A DNA stretch of 64,000 nt from positions 1-64,000 of the forward strand of contig NZ_VJNO01000023.1 of assembly GCF_007096885.1 (NCBI RefSeq). Direction: 5' to 3'. The notes under the pieces were generated by a model. It was not told the DNA's origin. It saw nothing but the letters and a program-made list of their open reading frames with translations, and did no database searches. Source of the DNA: Streptomyces sp. 130. GTDB lineage: Bacteria > Actinomycetota > Actinomycetes > Streptomycetales > Streptomycetaceae. This document shows positions 57,675 through 64,000 of this stretch, piece after piece. Both the position numbers and the translations under genes were made by a program. How positions within the stretch are numbered: the first letter of the stretch is position 1; every line of letters begins with the position of its first letter.

Positions 57675-58616
57675 TCAGCCCTGGCGGGCCAGGTCCGCGG
57701 CGCCCACGAGCCCTGCCTTGCCGCCGAGTTGGGCGGCGAGCACCTGGGCGTGCGGGCGCCATTCGCCGCCGATCAGCCAGCGCCGGAACGACTTGCGGAT
57801 CGGGCCGAGGACGAGCTCGCCCTCGTCCGAGACGCCGCCGCCGACGATGAAGGCCGACGGGTCGAACAGCGAGGCCAGGTCGGCGAGTCCGGCGCCGGCC
57901 CAGCGGGCCAGCTCGCGGAACGAGTCGACGGCCACCGGGCAGCCCTGGCGGGCGGCCTCGCTGATGTGCTTGCCCTGGATGCCGTCGACGGTGCCGTCAC
58001 CGAGCGCCAGCAGGATCGTGGCGTTCTCCGGGGTGGCGTTGGCGCGCTGCTTCGCGTACCGCACGAGGGCGCGGCCGGAGGCGTACTGCTCCCAGCAGCC
58101 CTGGCTGCCGCAGCCGCAGAGCAGACCGTCCGGGACGACCCGGATGTGGCCGAACTCGGCGGCCACGCCGAAGCGTCCGCGGCGCAGCTTGTTGCCGATG
58201 ATGATGCCGCCGCCGAGGCCGGTGCCCAGCGTGATGCAGATGACGTCGTCGTGGCCCTGGCCGGCCCCGAAGCGGTATTCGCCCCAGGCGGCGGCGTTGG
58301 CGTCGTTCTCCACGACGACGGGGAGGCCGACGCGCTGCTCGACCTTGTCCTTCAGCGGCTCGTGGCGCCAGTTGATGTTCGGCGCGAACAGCACGGTGGC
58401 CCGCTTGTCGTCCACGTATCCGGCCGCGCCGATGCCGACGGCCTCGACCGCGTGGCCCTCGCTGGCGCCGGACACCGCCGCCGCGATCGCGTCCACGATG
58501 CCTTCGGCCGTCGGCGGGGTCGGCACCTTGAAGGTCGAGAGGATCTGTCCCTCTTCGTCGACCACTCCAGCCGCGATCTTCGTGCCGCCGATATCGACGC
58601 CGATGGTGAGTCCCAT
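57675..58616 (-). CDS. glkA: ROK-family glucose kinase
   Basis: 313-aa ATP-dependent glucokinase, which in Streptomyces also mediates carbon catabolite repression. The phosphate loop is GVDIGGTKIAAGVVD, sugar-binding NDANAAAWGEYRFGAG, TLGTGLGGGI, and the ROK zinc motif EFGHIRVVPDG followed by CGCGSQGCWEQYASG. The ATG at 58616 (MGLTIGVDIGG) has GAGGG upstream. It follows the DUF5304 gene by 73 bp, an arrangement known in S. coelicolor. Confidence 0.95.
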   Translation of the reverse strand: MGLTIGVDIGGTKIAAGVVDEEGQILSTFKVPTPPTAEGIVDAIAAAVSGASEGHAVEAVGIGAAGYVDDKRATVLFAPNINWRHEPLKDKVEQRVGLPVVVENDANAAAWGEYRFGAGQGHDDVICITLGTGLGGGIIIGNKLRRGRFGVAAEFGHIRVVPDGLLCGCGSQGCWEQYASGRALVRYAKQRANATPENATILLALGDGTVDGIQGKHISEAARQGCPVAVDSFRELARWAGAGLADLASLFDPSAFIVGGGVSDEGELVLGPIRKSFRRWLIGGEWRPHAQVLAAQLGGKAGLVGAADLARQG

Positions 58617-58689
58617 GAATCCCTCAGTTCCGGTCGAGCCCCGCTGAGGCAACCGTACCCGAGGCCGGGCCCCGTCCCGTCGGCGCCGG

Positions 58690-59148
58690 TCAGTCCAGGT
58701 CGATGTGTTCGCCGGCGCCGGACCCTTCGTCCCGGGGGCCTTCGGGGCCTTCCGCCTTCTTTTCGGTGCCCGCGGGGTCCCCCGCCCCCCGGGTCCAGCG
58801 GCCCTCCTGGCCCTGGACCGCCGAGCGGTAGGCGGCGAGCAGTTCGTTACCGGCCGCCGCGATGTGATCGAAAACGTCTGGATTGCGCTCGATCACGGGC
58901 TCCACGGCCGCCTTGGCCTGCTGGATGACCTGCTGCACGGCGCCCTGCGCGGCCATCCCGAGGAGCGGCGCCTGCAACGAGCCGAGCTTGCCGGCCACCG
59001 CGTCCACCAGCTTGCGCAGCTCCTCGGCGGCGGAACCGGGCGGCGGGCCGTAGGCGGCGCGGCGGCGGGCCCGCTCGGCGGCCAGGTCCTCGGCGCAGGC
59101 CTGGGCCCAGGCGTCGTCGTCGGCGGGGCGATCGGTGGCTTCGCTCAT
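58690..59148 (-). CDS. DUF5304 protein upstream of glkA
   Basis: 152-aa hydrophilic protein with the core ATDRPADDDAWAQACAEDLAAERARRR and a helical region LGMAAQGAVQQVIQQAKAAVEPVIERNPDVFDHIAAAGNELLAAYRSAVQ, then an acidic Glu/Gly-rich tail. Function is unknown. It occupies the position of SCO2127, whose product affects glucose kinase expression; equivalence is inferred from position. The ATG at 59148 has a GGGAG site. A GTACC-TTCGAC-GGTAC palindrome (59197-59212) lies in its promoter region. Confidence 0.75.
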   Translation of the reverse strand: MSEATDRPADDDAWAQACAEDLAAERARRRAAYGPPPGSAAEELRKLVDAVAGKLGSLQAPLLGMAAQGAVQQVIQQAKAAVEPVIERNPDVFDHIAAAGNELLAAYRSAVQGQEGRWTRGAGDPAGTEKKAEGPEGPRDEGSGAGEHIDLD

Positions 59149-59231
59149 GGCGGACTCCCGGGGGCATCGTGGCCGGCGGCCCGGCATACCGGACACGTAC
59201 CTTCGACGGTACCCGAACGGTGGTACGCCGT

Positions 59232-60431
59232 TCAGCCCGTCCGGGGCCAGAGCGCGGGATCGGGCGTGAAGCGGACCCGCAGCACCCCGTCGGTGAGGGC
59301 CGCGCCGGTGACGGTGCAGCGGCGCAGGGCGGGTTCCAGGGGGACGATGCGGTGGAACGGGCCGACGGTCAGGAGGAGTTCGCCGCCGCGCCGGACGAGC
59401 TGGAGGTCCTTCTTGACGGCGCCGGGGAGCCGCAGGCACCAGACGAGTATCCCGTCGCCGCCGGGCCCGCCGGCCTCCTCGGTCCACCAGGGGTCCGGGG
59501 CCCGGCCGCTGTCCTCGCCGGTGCCGGGCACGGCGAGCGCCCCGTCGTCCCCGGCCAGGGCCAGGAGGTCGTCGGGGCCCTGCGGGTCGCGGCCGAGGTG
59601 CGCGATCCGGACCGGGGCCGGCCCCTCGTCCGCCCAGTGGCCGAGGGCCTTCTCCTGCTGGGCGGCGAGCGCGGCGAAGAACGGGTCCGGGGAGTGGCCG
59701 GGCAGCATCCGGTTGGCGACCGGCGCCTGCGCGCGCAGCCCGTGCAGGGCGAGGCCGGGGCGGGCGGTGCGCAGGGCCTCGTCGGCGGCGGGCCCGGGCG
59801 CGGCGACGAGCCGGAGGGTGGTGGTCCGGTCCTCGATCAGCGCCTGGACCTGGGCCAGCTCGGCGTCGCGCCGGGCGGCGGCCTCGTACAGCCACTGGGC
59901 GGGCATGGGCACACCGGCCAGCTGGGCGAGCACCGGGCGCAGGGCGCGGGCGGCCTGGCGTTCCGGGGGGAGCAGCCGGCGCAGGTAGCGGCGCAGCTGT
60001 TCGGGGAGGGCGAGCAGGCGCAGGGCGTCGCGCAGCGGGGGGAGGTCCACGACGAGGAGGTCGTACGCCTCGGCGGACCAGTCGCCGTGTGCGGCGCGGC
60101 GCAGGGCGTGGAGCAGGGCGAGTTCGCCGCTGCCGGGGAGTTCGGTCAGCTCCTCGCCGTCCAGCGGGTTGCCGCCGAGCAGTTCGAGGACGGACGACAA
60201 CTGCCCCTGGAGGGCGAGGAGTTCAGCGCGGAAGTGGGCGGCGGGGTCGATCGCCACGGACCGCAGCCCGTCGGTGACCGGGGTGGGGTCCGCGGCGTCG
60301 GGGAAGCCGGGTATCGGGTCGGCGGAGATGAGCAGGGTGCGGGCGCCGTCGCGGGCCGCGGCGAGCGCGGTGGCCGCCGCGACGGTCGTACGGCCGGCTC
60401 CGCCGGGTCCGGTGACCAGGACCGTACGCAC
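59232..60431 (-). CDS. ArsA-like ATPase with altered P-loop
   Basis: 399-aa protein of the ArsA/Get3 NTPase group. The deviant Walker A reads VTGPGGAGRTTVAAATALAAA instead of GKGGVGKTT, so both signature lysines are absent (Pro and Arg). LLISADPIPGF, LLVVDLPP and a helical middle region remain. A C-terminal HSP20-like beta domain (about 310-399, LRLPGAVKKDLQLVRRGGELLLTVG) is typical of actinobacterial ArsA-like proteins. No arsenic genes are nearby. GTG start 4 bp after the SRPBCC gene. Confidence 0.82.
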   Translation of the reverse strand: MRTVLVTGPGGAGRTTVAAATALAAARDGARTLLISADPIPGFPDAADPTPVTDGLRSVAIDPAAHFRAELLALQGQLSSVLELLGGNPLDGEELTELPGSGELALLHALRRAAHGDWSAEAYDLLVVDLPPLRDALRLLALPEQLRRYLRRLLPPERQAARALRPVLAQLAGVPMPAQWLYEAAARRDAELAQVQALIEDRTTTLRLVAAPGPAADEALRTARPGLALHGLRAQAPVANRMLPGHSPDPFFAALAAQQEKALGHWADEGPAPVRIAHLGRDPQGPDDLLALAGDDGALAVPGTGEDSGRAPDPWWTEEAGGPGGDGILVWCLRLPGAVKKDLQLVRRGGELLLTVGPFHRIVPLEPALRRCTVTGAALTDGVLRVRFTPDPALWPRTG

Positions 60432-60435
60432 GCGC

Positions 60436-60885
60436 TCAGCCCTTCGGAACGGACTCGACGCGCTTCTTCAGGCCGGCCAGGGCGCGGTCGATGATGACCT
60501 TCTCCGCCTTGCGCTTGATCATGCCGAGCATGGGGATCTTGACGTCGACGGTCAGCCGGTAGGTGACCTCGGTGCGGTCGCCGTCGCCGAGGGGGGCGAG
60601 CGCGTAGGAGCCGTCGATGGCGCGCAGCATCTGGGACTTGACCAGGGTCCAGCTGACCTCGTAGGCGCCGATCCAGGTGTAGGCGAGGGTGTGGTCGTCC
60701 TTGATCGCGCCGGCGTCCAGGACGAGGCGAACCTTCTCGGCGCGGCCCTGCTCGTCGGTGCCGAGGACCTCGGCCTCCTTGACCTCGCCGGTCCACTCCG
60801 GATAGCGCTCGAAGTCGGCGATCACACCCATGACGTCGGCCGGCGCCGCCTCGATCGTGATGCTCGAGCTGGTGTGTTCAGCCAT
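60436..60885 (-). CDS. SRPBCC (START-like) family protein
   Basis: 149-aa helix-grip protein. It begins SSSITIEAAPADVMGVIADFERYPEWTGEVKEAEVL, the polyketide-cyclase/CoQ10-binding pattern, and ends with an amphipathic helix. Such proteins bind hydrophobic ligands. The gene is co-directional with, and 4 bp before, the ArsA-like ATPase gene, so the two are likely partners. SD GGAGGG 8 nt before the ATG. Confidence 0.87.
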   Translation of the reverse strand: MAEHTSSSITIEAAPADVMGVIADFERYPEWTGEVKEAEVLGTDEQGRAEKVRLVLDAGAIKDDHTLAYTWIGAYEVSWTLVKSQMLRAIDGSYALAPLGDGDRTEVTYRLTVDVKIPMLGMIKRKAEKVIIDRALAGLKKRVESVPKG

Positions 60886-60984
60886 CGCTGTGGCCCTCCA
60901 GTGCGGTGTACCGGTCCGTCGGCAGGAGCCTGCCGCCAGAAGGCTATCGCGTGCGCCCGGCGGGCCGTCCCAGGGTGGGGCGGT

Positions 60985-61764
60985 TCACCACTCCAGCGCC
61001 CAGGGCCGGCCGGTGGAGGCGAAGTGGCCGACGTTCACGCACTCGGTGGCGCCGATCCGCATCCGGCGGGCCAGCGGCTGGTGGACGTGGCCGAAGAGGG
61101 AGTAGCGGGGGCGGGTGCGGCGGATGGCGTCGAGCAGGGCCCGGCTGCCGCGTTCGAAGCGGCGTGCCACGGTGTCGTAGACCAGCTCGGGCACCTCGGG
61201 CGGGATGTGGGTGCAGAGCACGTCGACCTCGCCGACCGCCTCGATCTTGGCGGCGTACTCCTCGTCGTCGATCTCGTACGGGGTGCGCATCGGCGTACGC
61301 AGGCCGCCGCCGACGAAGCCGAAGACACGGCCGCCGATCTCGACGCGCTCGCCGTCCAGGACGGTGGTGCCGGGGGCGGCGTACTCGGGCCACAGGGCGG
61401 GGATGTCGACGTTGCCATAGGTGGCGTAGGTCGGGCTGGGCAGCGCGGCGAACATCTCGGCGTACTGCCTGCGGACCGCCTCGGTGATCGCGGCGTTGCG
61501 GTCCATGCCCCGCCACAGCTCCCGGCCGAAGGCGCGGGCCTCGTCGAAGCGGCGGGCGGTGCGCAGGGCGACGATCCGGTCGGCGTTCTCGACGCCGAAG
61601 AGGTCGGGGAAGATGCCGCGCGAGTGGTCGGCGTAGTCGAGGAAGAGGACCAGGTCACCGAGACAGATCAGGGCGTCCGCGCCGTCCCCGGCGCGGGCCA
61701 GCGCCTCGGTGTTGCCGTGCACGTCGCTGACCACATGGACGCGGGTGTTCGCTCCTGCTCGCAT
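60985..61764 (-). CDS. Metallophosphoesterase
   Basis: 259-aa calcineurin-like phosphoesterase. Metal ligands: VVSDVHGNTEAL, LICLGDLVLFLDY, YATYGNVDIP, DVLCTHIPP and LFGHVHQPLARR. The substrate is unknown. The ATG at 61764 is 7 nt after a TAGGGT -10 box (61772-61777, minus strand), so a GTG three codons upstream, inside the box, is unlikely to be used. Confidence 0.88.
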   Translation of the reverse strand: MRAGANTRVHVVSDVHGNTEALARAGDGADALICLGDLVLFLDYADHSRGIFPDLFGVENADRIVALRTARRFDEARAFGRELWRGMDRNAAITEAVRRQYAEMFAALPSPTYATYGNVDIPALWPEYAAPGTTVLDGERVEIGGRVFGFVGGGLRTPMRTPYEIDDEEYAAKIEAVGEVDVLCTHIPPEVPELVYDTVARRFERGSRALLDAIRRTRPRYSLFGHVHQPLARRMRIGATECVNVGHFASTGRPWALEW

Positions 61765-61771
61765 GAGAACC

Positions 61772-61777
61772 ACCCTA
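61772..61777 (-). promoter_or_regulatory. Leaderless-type -10 box of the metallophosphoesterase gene
   Basis: TAGGGT on the minus strand, 7 nt before the ATG at 61764; no ribosome site. Confidence 0.55.
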
Positions 61778-62030
61778 GGGCCTGTGCCAAGGCCCCGGAC
61801 CTGCGGTTACTTCCTGGTGTGTGTACGGGTGGACTACTGTGCGCAAAAGGACGTCCCGATATGTGTGACGCATAAGACATCTGACCGGGACCCCCTATCC
61901 GGAACCGAGTACTGGTGGGTAACGTCCGGGCAGTCCAGTCGTGCTCACCCCACTGAGCACCCGCCATCTTGGACCGCGCCGGTGCGTCACACAGAGCCGT
62001 GGCACCGGAGCCCGATGAGGAGCAGCAGTC
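61778..62030 (+). promoter_or_regulatory. Upstream region of the acyl-CoA synthetase gene
   Basis: 253 bp without a gene, relatively A/T-rich at 61805-61925. It contains several TANNNT hexamers and a GTACTGGTGGGTAAC stretch near 61908-61922 that could be an imperfect operator; no confident promoter assignment. Confidence 0.35.
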
Positions 62031-63827
62031 TTGCGCGAGTTCAGCCTTCCGGCCCTGTACGAGGTCCCCTCGGACGGCAACCTGACGGATCTCATCCGCC
62101 GCAATGCCGCTCAGCATCCCGACGTCGCGGTGATGAGCCGCAAAGTGGCGGGCGTCTGGACGGACGTCACCGCCACGCGGTTCCTGGCCGAGGTCCGGGC
62201 CGTCGCGAAAGGGCTGATGGCCGCCGGTGTGGAACCCGGCGACCGGGTCGCGCTCCTCTCCCGTACCCGCTACGAGTGGGTGCTCCTGGACTTCGCGATC
62301 TGGAGCGCCGGCGCGGTCACCGTGCCCGTGTACGAGACCAGTTCCCCCGAGCAGATCCAGTGGATCCTCGGTGACTCCGGCGCCACCCTGTGCATCGTGG
62401 AGTCCGCGGCCCACCAGGCGTCCGTGGCCTCGGTGCGGGACGCTCTGCCTGAGCTGAAGGGCATCTGGCAGATCGACGACGACGCGATCCGGCAGCTGTC
62501 GGCGGCCGGCGGGGAGATCACGGACGAGGCACTCGATCTCCGGATGAGGAGCGCCCGGGCCGACGACCCGGCCACCATCGTCTACACCTCGGGCACCACG
62601 GGCCGCCCCAAGGGCTGCGTGCTGACGCACCGCAGTTTCTTCGCGGAGTGCGGCAACGTGGTGGAGCGGCTCAAGCCCCTCTTCCGTACCGGCGAGTGCT
62701 CCGTTCTGCTCTTCCTGCCCGCGGCCCACGTCTTCGGACGGCTGGTCGAGGTCGCGTCGGTGATGGCGCCGATCAAGCTCGGCTGCGTCCCGGACATCAA
62801 GAACCTCACCGACGAACTGGCCGCGTTCCGCCCGACGCTGGTCCTCGGCGTTCCGCGCGTCTTCGAGAAGGTCTACAACGCGGCGCGCGCCAAGGCGCAG
62901 GCCGACGGCAAGGGCAAGATCTTCGACAGGGCCGCCGACACCGCCATCGCCTACAGCCGCGCGCTGGGCACCCCGCAGGGCCCCTCGCTGGGCCTGAAGT
63001 TCCGGCACAAGGTCTTCGACCGCCTGGTCTACGGCAAGCTGCGCGCGGTGCTCGGCGGGCGCGGCGAGCACGCCATCTCCGGCGGCGCCCCGCTCGGCGA
63101 GCGCCTGGGCCACTTCTACCGGGGCATCGGCTTCACCGTCCTGGAGGGCTACGGCCTGACCGAGTCCTGCGCGGCCACCGCCTTCAACCCCTGGGACCGG
63201 CAGAAGATCGGCACGGTCGGCCAGCCGCTGCCCGGTTCCGTGGTGCGCATCGCGGACGACGGCGAGGTGCTGCTCCACGGCGAGCACCTGTTCTCCGGCT
63301 ACTGGAAGAACGAGGCGGCGACGGCCGAGGCGCTGGCGGACGGCTGGTTCCACACCGGGGACATCGGCACGCTGGACGAGGACGGCTACCTCGCGATCAC
63401 CGGCCGCAAGAAGGAGATCATCGTCACGGCCGGCGGCAAGAACGTCGCGCCCGCCGTCATCGAGGACCGCATCCGGGGCCACGCGCTGGTGGCGGAGTGC
63501 ATGGTGGTCGGCGACGGGCGGCCCTTCGTGGGCGCGCTGGTGACGCTGGACGAGGAGTTCCTGGGGCGCTGGGCCGAGGAGCACGGCAAGCCGGCCGGCG
63601 CGACCGCGCTGTCGCTGCGCGACGACCCGGAGCTGATCGCCGAGGTCCAGCGCGCGGTGGACGACGGCAACGCGGCGGTCTCCAAGGCCGAGTCCGTACG
63701 CAAGTTCCGCATCCTGGGCGCCCAGTTCACCGAGGAGGCGGGCCACATCACGCCCTCGCTGAAGCTGAAGCGGAATGTCGTCGCGAAGGACTTCGCGGAC
63801 GAGGTGGAGTCGCTCTACCGCTCGTGA
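62031..63827 (+). CDS. Long-chain fatty acid-CoA ligase (FadD15-like)
   Basis: 598-aa adenylate-forming enzyme that activates long-chain fatty acids to acyl-CoA. AMP-binding P-loop TIVYTSGTTGRPKGCVLTHR, linker and A5 motif VLEGYGLTESCAATAFN, GWFHTGDIGTLDEDGYLAITGRKKEIIVTAGGKNVAP (A7-A8) and the catalytic Lys near the C-terminus (ITPSLKLKRNVV). The TTG start is supported by AGGAG (62018-62022) eight bases upstream. A 26-bp terminator follows. Confidence 0.94.
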   Translation: MREFSLPALYEVPSDGNLTDLIRRNAAQHPDVAVMSRKVAGVWTDVTATRFLAEVRAVAKGLMAAGVEPGDRVALLSRTRYEWVLLDFAIWSAGAVTVPVYETSSPEQIQWILGDSGATLCIVESAAHQASVASVRDALPELKGIWQIDDDAIRQLSAAGGEITDEALDLRMRSARADDPATIVYTSGTTGRPKGCVLTHRSFFAECGNVVERLKPLFRTGECSVLLFLPAAHVFGRLVEVASVMAPIKLGCVPDIKNLTDELAAFRPTLVLGVPRVFEKVYNAARAKAQADGKGKIFDRAADTAIAYSRALGTPQGPSLGLKFRHKVFDRLVYGKLRAVLGGRGEHAISGGAPLGERLGHFYRGIGFTVLEGYGLTESCAATAFNPWDRQKIGTVGQPLPGSVVRIADDGEVLLHGEHLFSGYWKNEAATAEALADGWFHTGDIGTLDEDGYLAITGRKKEIIVTAGGKNVAPAVIEDRIRGHALVAECMVVGDGRPFVGALVTLDEEFLGRWAEEHGKPAGATALSLRDDPELIAEVQRAVDDGNAAVSKAESVRKFRILGAQFTEEAGHITPSLKLKRNVVAKDFADEVESLYRS

Positions 63828-63832
63828 GACGT

Positions 63833-63889
63833 ACGCGGACGAGGAGGGGGCCCGCACCACACCGGTGCGGGCCCCCTCCTCGTCCGCGT
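63833..63889. terminator. Bidirectional 26-bp terminator
   Basis: Perfect 26-bp stem (63833-63858 with 63864-63889) and a 5-nt ACACC loop, between the stop codons of two convergent genes (63827 and 63891). It is the longest perfect hairpin I found in the window. Confidence 0.85.
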
Positions 63890-63890
63890 G

Positions 63891-64000
63891 TCAGAGCAGT
63901 TCGCGCAGCCGCTCGGCGAGCAGGTCCCAGCGCCACCTCTCCTCGACCCAGGCCCGGCCCCGCTCCCCCATGCGCCGCCGCAGCTCCGCGTCGCCCAGCA
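63891..64000 (-). CDS. Glycosyltransferase, C-terminal fragment
   Basis: Only the last 35 codons are present, ending in TGA (63893-63891). The tail LGDAELRRRMGERGRAWVEE followed by RWRWDLLAERLRELL is typical of the C-terminal helix of GT4 (PimB/GtfA-like) glycosyltransferases. The catalytic part lies outside the window, so donor and acceptor cannot be judged. Confidence 0.65.
   Translation of the reverse strand, partial: LGDAELRRRMGERGRAWVEERWRWDLLAERLRELL

Noticed and set aside
61908..61922. GTACTGGTGGGTAAC as a fatty-acid regulator operator before the acyl-CoA synthetase gene
   Set aside because: The symmetry is poor and I cannot tie it to a known consensus with confidence.
1..64000. CRISPR array, tRNA/rRNA genes, insertion sequences, prophage or att sites
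   Set aside because: No regularly spaced repeats, no tRNA cloverleaf motifs, no transposase or integrase reading frames and no local composition break were seen.

Overview
The window is a high-G+C actinobacterial chromosome segment, almost certainly Streptomyces. The evidence is the complete division and cell wall (dcw) cluster without mraZ, the SepF/YggT/DivIVA tail, a PASTA-domain serine/threonine kinase, a MacRS-type two-component system, frequent GTG/TTG starts and the strong third-position G/C bias. From memory, the order matches the core-chromosome stretch of S. coelicolor around ileS-dcw-glkA. I see no integrated element, transposase, CRISPR array, tRNA or rRNA. Every gene I call looks intact except the two cut by the window edges.

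Region 1 (1-18.5 kb): the 3' end of ileS (+), then a long minus-strand dcw block. In transcription order it reads rsmH, ftsL, ftsI, murE, murF, mraY, murD, ftsW, murG, ftsQ, ftsZ, pgeF(ylmD), yggS, sepF, a YggT membrane protein, divIVA. Overlaps of 4 nt (GTGA/ATGA) and gaps of a few bases show translational coupling. The only sizeable internal gap (276 bp) carries the ftsZ promoters. The products make lipid II precursors, flip and polymerise septal peptidoglycan, build and anchor the Z ring, and direct polar growth.

Region 2 (18.5-34 kb): a beta-carbonic anhydrase; a MoxR / DUF58 / transglutaminase operon; a degenerate short-repeat tract (24.3-24.75 kb) without a credible gene; DUF3040, methyltransferase and HEPN genes; a three-gene operon (degenerate ABC-type ATPase, YhgE/Pip membrane protein, TetR) behind a perfect 10-2-10 operator; a DUF4126 membrane protein preceded by a perfect MacR-type box; an FAD oxidoreductase; and a membrane protein with a Tyr/Gly/Gln/Pro-rich tail.

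Region 3 (34-49 kb): metF; thiE; an Rv2175c-like DNA-binding protein; a ferredoxin-reductase-like enzyme with an operator-like palindrome in its promoter; a TPP riboswitch driving thiO-thiS-thiG; a PASTA kinase; endonuclease IV; a sulfite-oxidase-like protein; bacterioferritin and its ferredoxin (with an iron box); class II DAHP synthase; and a large secreted amidase with FG-GAP repeats.

Region 4 (49-64 kb): a trp attenuator (leader peptide with three Trp codons, antiterminator, U-tailed terminator) ahead of a fused trpEG; a D-lactate-dehydrogenase-like enzyme; plsC-macS-macR; an esterase and a small membrane protein; an endonuclease/phosphatase-family protein; glkA with an upstream DUF5304 gene; an ArsA-like ATPase with an altered P-loop plus an SRPBCC protein; a metallophosphoesterase; an acyl-CoA synthetase; and the 3' end of a glycosyltransferase.

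A cross-cutting signal is that about ten genes have a TANNNT -10 box placed 6-7 nt before the start codon and no obvious Shine-Dalgarno, which predicts leaderless mRNAs, including one for the trp leader peptide.
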